DNA of 64,000 nucleotides, from assembly GCF_013778325.1 (NCBI RefSeq), contig NZ_JACEIB010000026.1, positions 124,001 through 188,000 on the forward strand, read 5' to 3'. Below the pieces are notes generated by a model. It was not told where the DNA came from. It made no database searches and saw only the letters and a program-made list of their open reading frames with translations. Positions 15,982-24,342 of the stretch are shown here, in pieces (positions within the stretch are counted from its first letter, which is position 1; each line of letters begins with the position of its first letter). A program made the translations under genes and the position numbers. This DNA comes from Sphingomonas chungangi (GTDB lineage Bacteria > Pseudomonadota > Alphaproteobacteria > Sphingomonadales > Sphingomonadaceae).

Positions 15982-17828
15982 ACTATCTCCCAAACAGTTG
16001 GGGCATGTTGCAGTATCTGGGGCTTAACCACCGCAACCGCGTCCTGGTGTCCGAGGATCCGCAGCTCGTGCTTGCCGATATTGCCCACGCAATCGGTACG
16101 GACGACGAGGAGATCCTGTCCCGTCGCTATGCGCCGCTCAGGCCTCGACACGTCTCGTTTTTCGGGCTCGATATTCACCAGGGGCAGATCGAAACGCGAG
16201 TGCGGCGCTTCTCTCCCAATTTCCTATCCGATCATTCCTTCCATCATGCGATCTGGGAGCTCCGCGATCTGCCCTTCTGTCCGTTCGGATGGGACATCTT
16301 GCAGGACCGCTGCTTCTGTGAAGGCACGAACGGCATCGTTCAGGGTTGGACGCGCACCCTCGTTCCCGTCGATTGCTGCGACCAGTGCGGCGATCCGCTG
16401 TCCGGCCTTGTGCCGATACCCGTCCCCGAGGATCAGCAAGAGATGCTCGCCCTCGTTCTGACTCTCGTCGGAACGTCCGAGGGGGAGCGCGCGCAGGGCT
16501 TGCCGCTCCCCGAGGCTCTCGCGCACACGCACCGCAGCCGGGTGTTCGATGTGGTCCGTCGATTGACGACGGCGCTCTCGGAGACCTCGGAATTCGATCG
16601 TACCGATCCCGACGCATGTCTGGCCCGTTGTGCGGCGATGCACGCGGCATGTCGCGCGGTCGTTGAATGGCCTTCGGGAATCTCGTCGCTGTGTCCGGCC
16701 GATCACGTGGTGACGTCGGCATGGGGACGCCTGCTGGGCGCCTATCTGGCGCTCGGATCGCCGGATTCTGCGACTATCGCCCACGCGAATGCGAAGCTCG
16801 CGAAGCGGCGCTCCAGGCGAAGCAATGGCAGGACGATCGAGCTGCTCGGCCTCAGGCCGGCGGGCGAGATCGCGGGCCTCAAGGACGATACGCTCGAATT
16901 GCTCTGGAAGGGCGGCGCCTTCACGCGACACCGACGGCGACATGGTGATCGCCTTCTGCCGGCAATCGAGCGGGAGGAGCTTCTGAGCTTTGCACTTCGG
17001 TGGCATGATCGGGTCGGGATCGATACGCTCGCCTACCGGACGGGTATCTCCCACCACGGGATCGAGCAGTTGATCGTCCTCGATCGCCTTGTTGCCAACG
17101 GTCCAACCGTACCGGGCTTGCCGCTGACCGTCACCTCTTCCGAGGCGAGCGACTTCATCGCGCGCGTTGAAGCGGCTCAAATGGTTGGAAGGAAAATCGT
17201 TGATCCAGTGCGGCTGCGGGACGCTGTCGGCACGATCGGAGGACGGCTCAAGCCGTGGGGGCCTATCATGGCCGCCCTGCTGGATGGGGAGATCGATTTC
17301 GTCGCAGCGACCGAGGGGCGGACGTTGACCGAGCGCATCCTCATTGCGGCCAAGGACGTGAAGCGCCTCGGGGACTTCACCTTTGATCGATCGGCTTTCC
17401 CCGATTTCCGATTCGAGAGTCGGATGGTGAAGGCGGAGGCAATGGAGGTACTGAACGTGCGTGCTGGCGGCGAGCGTCTGTTGAAGGGCCTCCAGATCCG
17501 GGGAAAGAATCCGCAGACGCTCGCTGTGTCGGACGTCGAGTGCCGGGCTTCAGACATCATCTCGCTTCCCGAGATCGCCGCCATGATGGGTCTGGACTGC
17601 GCGAGCGCTCATCATCGGCTTCGTCGGGCAGGCTGGCCGGCGGTAATGCCGGGAGCATGGTCGCGCGCGACGACGGCGCCATACGTCGACCTCATCGCAG
17701 AGTGGGGTCGACCCGGCCGGAAGTCTCGCATCGGCGCCACGCATTTTGAGCAGTTCTTCGTGAAAAGAACGACCGGTCAAACGAAGGAATCTGACCGGTC
17801 GCAAGGCGCGGTTTTGAAAAAATCGTGA
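15792..17828 (+). CDS. tniQ: TniQ-family target-selection protein
   Basis: This 678-aa protein has the TniQ signature ESLRGLVARSCAANY at residues 51-65. It is followed by the Cys-rich segment FCPFGW (C163), DRCFC (C174, C176) and VDCCDQCGDPL (C195-C199), expected to bind zinc. It is much longer than minimal TniQ proteins (about 300-400 aa). Its C-terminal 400 residues include several HTH-like segments, as in TnsD/TniQ proteins that read a fixed attachment site. No CRISPR or cas genes are present, so targeting is probably by direct DNA recognition. The last codons are Lys/Thr-rich and close to the presumed element end. Confidence 0.85.
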   Translation: MADHDDVAFTPAGDFLRRAHASLPARSMPVRGSPAPALRRLFTSTTPIPGESLRGLVARSCAANYLPNSWGMLQYLGLNHRNRVLVSEDPQLVLADIAHAIGTDDEEILSRRYAPLRPRHVSFFGLDIHQGQIETRVRRFSPNFLSDHSFHHAIWELRDLPFCPFGWDILQDRCFCEGTNGIVQGWTRTLVPVDCCDQCGDPLSGLVPIPVPEDQQEMLALVLTLVGTSEGERAQGLPLPEALAHTHRSRVFDVVRRLTTALSETSEFDRTDPDACLARCAAMHAACRAVVEWPSGISSLCPADHVVTSAWGRLLGAYLALGSPDSATIAHANAKLAKRRSRRSNGRTIELLGLRPAGEIAGLKDDTLELLWKGGAFTRHRRRHGDRLLPAIEREELLSFALRWHDRVGIDTLAYRTGISHHGIEQLIVLDRLVANGPTVPGLPLTVTSSEASDFIARVEAAQMVGRKIVDPVRLRDAVGTIGGRLKPWGPIMAALLDGEIDFVAATEGRTLTERILIAAKDVKRLGDFTFDRSAFPDFRFESRMVKAEAMEVLNVRAGGERLLKGLQIRGKNPQTLAVSDVECRASDIISLPEIAAMMGLDCASAHHRLRRAGWPAVMPGAWSRATTAPYVDLIAEWGRPGRKSRIGATHFEQFFVKRTTGQTKESDRSQGAVLKKS

Positions 17829-18119
17829 TGCGTCAGACCTCTATCTGAGTAGGTTCTGGTGAAATCCGGCAACTTTCCATATCGCCGTTCTTGCCGCCAA
17901 TTGAGGTAGCGAACGCACGCGACCATCTTGCGCCGAACGAAATCCCGTTCTTTAAAAATGCAGGAAACGCACCTGTTAACCGATCTAGACGGACCGGTTA
18001 TTGACAGCGGTGACGCGATTCACGGTTGCAGACCGGAAATGATATTTCTGATGCTGCGGCGCATCATGGGGATCGTCGCATACGCACATTGTCGTGTAGC
18101 TCAATCGTAGGAGGCTTTC
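17829..18119. other. Intergenic region after tniQ, probable transposon-end/target zone
   Basis: 291 bp of lower GC than its flanks. It contains short repeats such as GAAATCC (17861, 17940) and CGTTCTT (17886, 17946), a dyad AACCG/CGGTT around 17979-18000 and a TTGACA at 18001. Tn7-like elements carry multiple TnsB sites next to tniQ/tnsD, so one transposon end should lie in or near here. I could not define repeats or the target duplication convincingly. Confidence 0.4.
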
Positions 18120-18410
18120 ATGCGGCCTGCCACGTTGTTTGTCTGCGCTTTGACTTCGGCGCTATTGCCGTCCGCCGCGTTGGCGGTGATCCGGCCCTCT
18201 CCGGCCAATATCTCCGGCCCCGTCGGAGGGGTTTTCACTCCTGCCGCCTACCATCCCGATCACGACTGGGGACATGGCTGGGGCCATGATCCCGGTCATC
18301 ATGGTGGAGGCTTCCCCGGCTGGGGCTGGCATGGCGGGCACCCGCCAGGCGGCGGCTGGGATGGCGGAGGCTGGGGCCACCATCCGGGCGGCCCTTCCTG
18401 CAGCCCCTGA
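18120..18410 (+). CDS. Secreted His/Gly/Trp-rich mini-protein
   Basis: This 96-aa protein has a clear N-terminal signal sequence (MRPATLFVCALTSALLPSAALA). The mature part is about 50% Gly, His, Pro and Trp with repeated HGG, GWG and HHPGG units. Histidine clusters of this kind can bind metal ions, but the family is not recognised. AGGAGG stands 6 nt before the ATG, a strong ribosome site. A perfect hairpin terminator follows the stop by 8 nt. It lies between the tniQ end region and the core genes, so it may be the first chromosomal gene beyond the element. Confidence 0.65.
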   Translation: MRPATLFVCALTSALLPSAALAVIRPSPANISGPVGGVFTPAAYHPDHDWGHGWGHDPGHHGGGFPGWGWHGGHPPGGGWDGGGWGHHPGGPSCSP

Positions 18411-18417
18411 CCCCGTG

Positions 18418-18450
18418 GGCCGGCGCCGGATTACCGACGCCGGCCTTTTT
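18418..18450 (+). terminator. Rho-independent terminator after the His/Gly-rich gene
   Basis: GGCCGGCG and CGCCGGCC arms surround a short loop and are followed by TTTTT on the plus strand. The hairpin sits between two convergent genes and probably serves both. Confidence 0.8.
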
Positions 18451-18452
18451 CA

Positions 18453-19220
18453 TCAGCCGAAATCGAGCTCCATGCCGTCATAGCCGGGCACCACGCCACC
18501 GGGCAGCTCGGCCTCCAGCGTGCGGTAGTCCATGCTGTTGTCCATGTGCATCAGCACGGCAAGCTCGGGCTTCAGCCGCTGGACCCAGCCGAGCGCCTTG
18601 TCGAGGCTGGGGTGCGTGGGATGCGGCTTGCGGCGCAGCGCATCGAGAATCCACACGTCGACGCCCTTGTAGAGCGACGCCATATCGTCGGTCAGCGCGT
18701 TGAAATCCGTGGCATAGGCCGCCGAATAACCATTCCAGTCGAAGCGCAGCCCCGCCGATTCGATCGCCCCGTGCGGCTGATCGACCACCCGGATGCGCAG
18801 ATCGCCGATTCGGAAATCGTCGGGCAGATCGTTGGCGCGGACGGTCGGCGGATAGCCGTCCTTGCCTTCGAACGCGTAGTAGAAGCGCTCCTGCATCGAT
18901 TTGAGTGTATGCGGTCGCGCATAGCCCTCCACCGCCGCGCGATTGAGGATCACGATCTGGCGCAGGTCGTCGATGCCATGGGTGTGATCGGCATGATCGT
19001 GCGTCCAGATCACCGCGTCGAAGCGGCTGGCCTGGGCGTCGAGCAGCTGCTCGCGCAGATCGGGCGAGGTGTCGACGAGGATGCGTACCTCGTCGGTCTC
19101 GACGATCAGCGATGCGCGGCGGCGACGATTCTTCGGCTCCTTGGGGTCGCACTGGCCCCAGTCGTTGCCGATGCGCGGCACGCCGGACGAGGTGCCCGAG
19201 CCGAGGAGACGGATTCTCAC
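18453..19220 (-). CDS. MBL-fold phosphodiesterase-like protein (PhnP/RNase Z-like)
   Basis: This 255-aa protein begins with RIRLLGSGTSSGVP, the typical start of PhnP-like and tRNase-Z-like MBL proteins. It has THDHADH (zinc ligands), TDFN and a late HMDNS histidine. Enzymes of this group hydrolyse phosphodiesters, including cyclic phosphates; the exact substrate is not clear. No phn genes are near. The start is GTG at 19220, overlapping the tatD stop (GTGA). In many alphaproteobacteria this gene directly follows tatD, as it does here. Confidence 0.85.
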   Translation of the reverse strand: MRIRLLGSGTSSGVPRIGNDWGQCDPKEPKNRRRRASLIVETDEVRILVDTSPDLREQLLDAQASRFDAVIWTHDHADHTHGIDDLRQIVILNRAAVEGYARPHTLKSMQERFYYAFEGKDGYPPTVRANDLPDDFRIGDLRIRVVDQPHGAIESAGLRFDWNGYSAAYATDFNALTDDMASLYKGVDVWILDALRRKPHPTHPSLDKALGWVQRLKPELAVLMHMDNSMDYRTLEAELPGGVVPGYDGMELDFG

Positions 19221-19993
19221 GGCCGCGCCTTCGTGAACAAATTGAAGAAGTTGGTAGAGGTCGCTTGCATCAGCTGCTCGATCGATTCGCCACGCAGATC
19301 GGCGAGGAAACGGGCCGTGTCGGCGACAAATGCCGGCTCGCAAGGCTTTCCCCGATGCGGCACCGGCGCGAGGAAGGGCGAGTCCGTCTCCACCAGCAGA
19401 CGATCGACGGGAATGCTCTTCGCGGTCTCCTGCAGGTCCTTCGCATTCTTGAACGTGACGATGCCGGAGATGGAGATGGAAAGACCCAACTCGAGAACCT
19501 TGTCGGCGAACCCTTGGCTCGCCGTGAAGCAGTGGATCAGCGCCGGGAAGACACCCTGCCCCATCTCCTCCGCGAGGATCGCGTAGGTATCCTCCTCGGC
19601 GTCGCGGGTGTGGATGATGGTCGGCTGCCCGGTCTCGCGCGATGCGGCAATGTGGGCGCGGAAACTGCGCTGTTGCTGGGCACGATCGGAGTGGTCGTAA
19701 TAATAATCCAGCCCGGTTTCACCTATACCGACGACACGCGGATGTTGCGCGGCCTCCACCAGCTTGGCGGTATCGACATCGAGATGCTCGTCCGCCTCGT
19801 GCGGGTGGATGCCGATCGAGGCCCAGACATCCGGCTCGCGTGTCGCGGTGGCGACGATGTCGCCCCATTCGCGCTCGCGCGTCGAGATATTGAGCATCGT
19901 GGTCACGCCGGCGGCACGAGCGGCGGCGAGCACCTCCCCCTGCCGCTCGACGAGCTTGGCGTAGTTCAGGTGGCAATGGCTGTCGACGAGCAT
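19217..19993 (-). CDS. tatD: TatD-family metal-dependent hydrolase/DNase
   Basis: This 258-aa TIM-barrel hydrolase has DSHCHLNY (metal-binding H-x-H) at residues 4-11, GETGLD with the conserved Glu, IHTRDA and ETDSPFLAP, all TatD hallmarks. TatD proteins are 3'-5' exonuclease/DNases linked to DNA repair and quality control. The gene lies between metG and an MBL protein in a leftward cluster. The downstream start overlaps its stop by 4 bases. Length is normal for the family. Confidence 0.92.
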   Translation of the reverse strand: MLVDSHCHLNYAKLVERQGEVLAAARAAGVTTMLNISTREREWGDIVATATREPDVWASIGIHPHEADEHLDVDTAKLVEAAQHPRVVGIGETGLDYYYDHSDRAQQQRSFRAHIAASRETGQPTIIHTRDAEEDTYAILAEEMGQGVFPALIHCFTASQGFADKVLELGLSISISGIVTFKNAKDLQETAKSIPVDRLLVETDSPFLAPVPHRGKPCEPAFVADTARFLADLRGESIEQLMQATSTNFFNLFTKARP

Positions 19994-20026
19994 GGGGCGG
20001 CAAATAGGGCCATGCTCGTCCGATGG

Positions 20027-21538
20027 CTAGGCCTCGGCCGGCATCTCCAGCCGCGGGAAGACACCTTGCGGCGCGGGCAGCGTTACGCCAGCCGCGAGAG
20101 GCGTATCGAGAGCCGCCAGATCGCGCGCATCCGCCGACACGCCGAGCTGATCCAGCAGCTTGTCCGCGCTCGCCGGGATCACCCAGCGGACGAGGATCGC
20201 TAGCTGGCGTACCGCCTCCGCCGTCCAGTAGAGCACGGCATCGGCCTTGGCAGGATCGGTCTTGCGTAGCGCCCAGGGGGCCATGTCGGCGAAATAGCGG
20301 TTGGCCTCGCCGACGCCTTCCCAGGCGATCTCCAGCGCGCGGTGCAGCGCCAGCTCGTCCATCGCTTCCGAGACGCGCGGCAACAGGCTCGCGGGAAGCA
20401 CCGGCGCGGGCTCCTCGCCCGCCCCGGGCAGCTCGCCGCCGCACTGCTTGGCGATCATCGACAGCGAGCGCTGGGCGAGGTTGCCGAGGCCGTTGGCGAG
20501 ATCGGCATTCACCCGTGTTACAATGGCTTCGTCCGAATAGCTGCCATCCTGCCCGAAGCTGACCTCGCGCAGCAGGAAGTAGCGCAAGCCGTCGACGCCG
20601 TACGCTTCCGCCATCGCCAGCGGATCGACGATATTGCCCGTGGACTTCGACATCTTCTCGCCGCGGTTGAGCAGAAAGCCGTGGCCGAACACCTGTTTCG
20701 GCAGCGGCAAATCCGCGGACATCAGAAAGGCCGGCCAATAGACGGTGTGGAACCGGACGATGTCCTTGCCGATGACGTGCAGGTCGGCGGGCCAGTAATG
20801 CGAGGCATCGCCGGGATAACCGGCTCCGGTGAGATAGTTGGTCAGCGCGTCGACCCACACGTACATCACGTGGCCCGGCGCGTCCGGCACCGGCACGCCC
20901 CAATCGAAGCTGGTGCGCGAAATGGAAAGGTCGGACAGGCCACCCTTCACGAAGCTCACGATCTCGTTGCGGCGCGTGTCCGGCCGGATGAAATCGGGCT
21001 GCCTCTCATAGAGTTCGAGCAGCTTGTCCTCATAAGCCGACAACTTGAAGAACCAGCTTTCCTCGACTGTCCACTCGACCGGCGTGCCCTGCGGCGACAG
21101 CTTGACGCCGTCCGTCTCGGTGATCTCCTTCTCGTCGTAGAAGGCCTCGTCCCGGACGGAGTACCAGCCCTCATAACGGCCGAGATAGATGTCACCCTTG
21201 GCCTTCATCGCCTCCCAGATGGCGGCGCTGGCAGCATAGTGGTCGGCGTCGGTTGTGCGGATGAAGCGATCGTAGGAAATGTTCAGAGCGTCATCCATCG
21301 CTTTGAATTGTCTCGACATGTCGTCGGCGAGCTGGCGCGGCGTGATGCCGAGGTCGCGGGCCTTCTGCGCCATCTTGAGGCCATGCTCGTCGGTGCCGGT
21401 GAGGAAGCGCACGTCGTGCCCTTGCGCCCGCTTCCAGCGCGCGATGGCATCGGTGGCGATCGCCTCATAGGCATGGCCGACATGCGGATTGCCGTTGGGA
21501 TAGCTGATCGCCGTCGTGATGTAGAATTTGTCGGTCAT
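20027..21538 (-). CDS. metG: Methionyl-tRNA synthetase
   Basis: This 503-aa class I synthetase charges tRNA-Met. The HIGH-type motif is HVGHAY and the KMSKS motif is EKMSKSTGN. The Cys-knuckle zinc residues of the E. coli type are absent, and there is no C-terminal EMAP-like dimer domain, so it is the short MetG form. The start ATG 21538 overlaps the holB stop by 4 bases (ATGA). The 41 extra upstream codons available in frame are inside holB and were rejected. Confidence 0.95.
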   Translation of the reverse strand: MTDKFYITTAISYPNGNPHVGHAYEAIATDAIARWKRAQGHDVRFLTGTDEHGLKMAQKARDLGITPRQLADDMSRQFKAMDDALNISYDRFIRTTDADHYAASAAIWEAMKAKGDIYLGRYEGWYSVRDEAFYDEKEITETDGVKLSPQGTPVEWTVEESWFFKLSAYEDKLLELYERQPDFIRPDTRRNEIVSFVKGGLSDLSISRTSFDWGVPVPDAPGHVMYVWVDALTNYLTGAGYPGDASHYWPADLHVIGKDIVRFHTVYWPAFLMSADLPLPKQVFGHGFLLNRGEKMSKSTGNIVDPLAMAEAYGVDGLRYFLLREVSFGQDGSYSDEAIVTRVNADLANGLGNLAQRSLSMIAKQCGGELPGAGEEPAPVLPASLLPRVSEAMDELALHRALEIAWEGVGEANRYFADMAPWALRKTDPAKADAVLYWTAEAVRQLAILVRWVIPASADKLLDQLGVSADARDLAALDTPLAAGVTLPAPQGVFPRLEMPAEA

Positions 21539-22521
21539 CGAGGGGGTTGGCCCACATTGCTGTTGAGCGACGCGAGCATCCCGGCAAGCTCGAACACCGT
21601 CGCCTGGGGATCGAGCGAGAGGCGCACCGCGCTCCCGGCCAGGGCGCGGGCCTTCTCCCACAGCGCCACCGCATCGGCAAGCGCCTGCCCGTCGCGTTTC
21701 TTGGCTTCGGTGGCGATGCGGGTCGGCAAGCGCTCGAGCAGGATCTCGTAGCGCGGCTGCGCCGCTTTCAGCGCTAGTTCTCGGGCCAGCGCGACGCGTC
21801 CGCCATTGTCCGGATCGCCCGAGCGGATGATCGCGTCCATCGCCGTATCGAGTCCCGCCACGTCGAGACCAGCGAAGCGCACCGCCTTGCCGGGCGAGCC
21901 ATCTCCGGCCGCGACCAACTCGACGATCTCGCGATCTTTCGCCTCGGGCATGGCCTCACGCAGCGCAGCCGTCATGTCGGCCTCACCGAGCGGATCGAAG
22001 CGCAGCACCCGGCAGCGCGAGCGGATCGTCGGCAACAACCGTGCCGGTGCATGGCTCACAAGGAAGAACAGAGAGTTGGCGGGTGGCTCTTCCAACAGTT
22101 TGAGAAGCGCATTAGCGCCGTTGCGCTCCATGTCGTCGGCGGCATCCACGATCACCACGCGCCACGACGAGAAGCTGGGCGAGGTCGCGAACAGCCGCGA
22201 GAGGCCGCGCACCTGATCGACGGTGATCGAGCGGGCATAATCCTTGGTCTTGTCGCGGTAGAGCCGCTCCAGCAGCATCACATCGGGGTGGCTGCCCGCA
22301 TCCCACAGCTTGGCGATACGGTGATCGGGCGGCGTATCCAGCCCCGGATCGCGTACCGGCGGCCCCGCCTCGTCCGCCAGCAGGCGCAGCGCGGCGGCGC
22401 GCGCGAAGCTGCCCTTGCCGATCCCCTGTGGGCCGGTCAGCAGCCAAGCGTGGTGCATTCGACCGGAGGCGCGCGCCTCCTTGAAGGCGGCGATCTGTTC
22501 GGCGTGGCCGTAGAGGCTCAC
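21535..22521 (-). CDS. holB: DNA polymerase III delta' subunit
   Basis: This 328-aa clamp-loader subunit of the AAA+ fold has [14 protein letters not shown] near residues 26-39, [10 protein letters not shown] and [10 protein letters not shown] (SRC motif region LPTIRSRC). It works with the tau/gamma and delta subunits to load the beta clamp. It is positioned between tmk and metG, the order seen in many alphaproteobacteria (tmk-holB-metG-tatD). Both ends overlap neighbours by 4 bases, implying one translationally coupled operon. Confidence 0.92.
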   Translation of the reverse strand: MSLYGHAEQIAAFKEARASGRMHHAWLLTGPQGIGKGSFARAAALRLLADEAGPPVRDPGLDTPPDHRIAKLWDAGSHPDVMLLERLYRDKTKDYARSITVDQVRGLSRLFATSPSFSSWRVVIVDAADDMERNGANALLKLLEEPPANSLFFLVSHAPARLLPTIRSRCRVLRFDPLGEADMTAALREAMPEAKDREIVELVAAGDGSPGKAVRFAGLDVAGLDTAMDAIIRSGDPDNGGRVALARELALKAAQPRYEILLERLPTRIATEAKKRDGQALADAVALWEKARALAGSAVRLSLDPQATVFELAGMLASLNSNVGQPPR

Positions 22522-23138
22522 AGATCCTCCAATGCCGCCAACAGGCGTTCGGTGACGATCTCAGCGTCCCCAAGCGCATCGATCAGGCGGAAGCGATCCG
22601 GTTCCTGCGTTGCGAGCAATGTGAAGGCCTCCGCGACGCGCAGGTGATAATCCGCGTCACGTCCGCCGATCCGGTCCGAGGCGCCGCGATCGCGCGCCTC
22701 CGCCCGCCGCGCAGCCTCTTCCGACGGGAGAGTCAACAGCAGCGTCCGATCGGGCAGCAATCCAACCGAACCGACCTGATGCAATTGCCGCAGCTGACCG
22801 ATCGAGATGCCGCCCGCCCCGCCCTGATAAGCGAGCGAACTGTCGAGGAAGCGATCGGTCACCACCCACGCGCCTGCCTCCAGCGCCGGGCGGATCGTCT
22901 TGGCGACGTGATCCGCGCGCGCCGCCGCGAACAGCAGGGCCTCGGCGCCGGGCGTCCAGCGATCGGCCGAGCCCTCCAGCAGCAGCTTGCGGATCGCCTC
23001 CGCCCCCTCGCTGCCGCCGGGCTCGCGCGTCTCGATGACGTCATGGCCTCGCGTGCGCAGAGCCGCCGCCAAGGCCTTGACCTGCGTGGATTTCCCGACG
23101 CCCTCGCCGCCTTCCAGCGCGATGAAGCGCCCCCTCAT
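22518..23138 (-). CDS. tmk: Thymidylate kinase
   Basis: This 206-aa P-loop kinase phosphorylates dTMP to dTDP. It shows FIALEGGEGVGKSTQ (P-loop), ETREPGGSEGAEAIR (DRX/acceptor region), DRFLDSSLAYQGG and a LID region with RAEARDRG. Length and motif order match the family. It starts at ATG 23138, 5 nt after the stop of dacC, and its end overlaps holB. Linked with holB and metG in a leftward operon. Confidence 0.95.
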   Translation of the reverse strand: MRGRFIALEGGEGVGKSTQVKALAAALRTRGHDVIETREPGGSEGAEAIRKLLLEGSADRWTPGAEALLFAAARADHVAKTIRPALEAGAWVVTDRFLDSSLAYQGGAGGISIGQLRQLHQVGSVGLLPDRTLLLTLPSEEAARRAEARDRGASDRIGGRDADYHLRVAEAFTLLATQEPDRFRLIDALGDAEIVTERLLAALEDL

Positions 23139-23143
23139 CGGCG

Positions 23144-24340
23144 TCAGATCCAGCTGAACAGCGCCTTGATCGACGCCCAGATGCGGCCGAAGAAGCCTGC
23201 CTCGCCGACGTCGCTCTCGGCGACCAGTGGCAGCGTCTGCGCGTCCTGGCCCGGCGGCGAGACGACAAGGTCGGCGATGTGTTGGCCGGCCTTGATCGGC
23301 GCCTTGATCGGGCCGTCATAGACCACCTTCATCGGCGGGGCGTCCCCGCCCGCTTTCTGGCCGAGAATGCCGCCCACGCCGAGCGGCACCGTCACCGCCA
23401 GATCGTTCGGCGCGACGAGGCCCACGCTCGACGACGATCCGCCCTGCACCTCGGCCGTCTCGATGCGCTTGCCCTTCGAGAAGAGCGGCTTCAGCCGCCA
23501 TGCCGAAAAGCCCCAGTTCATGAAGCCGATCGACTGGTTCACGCGCTCGTCCCAGCTGCCCATGCCGGCTAGCACCATGACGAGACGGCGGCCGTTCTGC
23601 TCGGCCGATCCGGTGAAGCCGTAGCCGGCCTCGTCGGTGTGGCCGGTCTTGAGACCGTCGGCCCCGGGCACCTTGCCGAGGATCGGATCGCGATTCTCCT
23701 GGCTGATGTTGCTGCCGGCCATGGTCTTGCCCCAGGCGAAATTCGGCTTGGAATAGAATTGCTTGTAGAGATCGGGATAGTTGCGGATGGTCGCCTCGGC
23801 CAGCGTCGCGAGATCGCGCGCAGTGACGTAGGTCACGCCATTGTCGGGCCAGCCGTTCGATGTGCCGAAGTTGCTGTTGTTCATGCCCAGCTTCTGGCGC
23901 TGCTGGTTCATCAGGTTGACGAAGGCAGGCTCGGTGCCGGCGATGCCCTCGGCCAGCACCACGCAGGCGTCGTTGCCCGACAGCGTGATGATGCCCGACA
24001 GCAGGTCCGCGACCGAGACCTGCTCGCCCGCCCCGATGAACATCGTCGAGCCCTGGCTGTGCCACTTTTTCCACGTGTCGGGCGACATGGTGAACTTCTG
24101 GTCGAGCTTCAGGTCGCCGCTCTTGATCAGGCTGAACGCGACATAGACCGTCATCATCTTCGCCAGAGAGGCCGGCGGCATCCGGAAATCGGGCTGCTTC
24201 TGGTAGAGGATCGCGCCCGAATTCATGTCCTGCATGAAGGCCACCCGCGCCGTGGTGTCGAAGGGCGGCGCGGCGGCAAAGGCCTGGCTCGTCAGCGAGG
24301 TTCCGACGAGGAAGGCGACAGCATACTGGGCAGGCTTCAT
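23144..24340 (-). CDS. dacC: D-alanyl-D-alanine carboxypeptidase (PBP5/6 family)
   Basis: This 398-aa low-molecular-weight penicillin-binding protein has a signal peptide (cut after AFAAA), SLAKMM (SxxK nucleophile), SGN (SxN) and KTGHT (KTG). A C-terminal PBP5_C domain and an amphipathic membrane-anchoring end (FFGRIWASIKALFSWI) follow. It trims the terminal D-Ala from peptidoglycan in the periplasm. The neighbours rlpA and mltB also act on cell wall, so this is a murein-processing cluster. Whether it equals dacA, dacC or dacF of other species cannot be settled. Confidence 0.9.
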   Translation of the reverse strand: MKPAQYAVAFLVGTSLTSQAFAAAPPFDTTARVAFMQDMNSGAILYQKQPDFRMPPASLAKMMTVYVAFSLIKSGDLKLDQKFTMSPDTWKKWHSQGSTMFIGAGEQVSVADLLSGIITLSGNDACVVLAEGIAGTEPAFVNLMNQQRQKLGMNNSNFGTSNGWPDNGVTYVTARDLATLAEATIRNYPDLYKQFYSKPNFAWGKTMAGSNISQENRDPILGKVPGADGLKTGHTDEAGYGFTGSAEQNGRRLVMVLAGMGSWDERVNQSIGFMNWGFSAWRLKPLFSKGKRIETAEVQGGSSSSVGLVAPNDLAVTVPLGVGGILGQKAGGDAPPMKVVYDGPIKAPIKAGQHIADLVVSPPGQDAQTLPLVAESDVGEAGFFGRIWASIKALFSWI

Positions 24341-24342
24341 GA

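Noticed and set aside
10581-17869. TGAAATCCGG at 10581 and 17860 as possible transposon ends
   Set aside because: A single 10-base match over these distances can easily be chance, there is no TGT/ACA terminus, and the left copy would lie inside the gene train.
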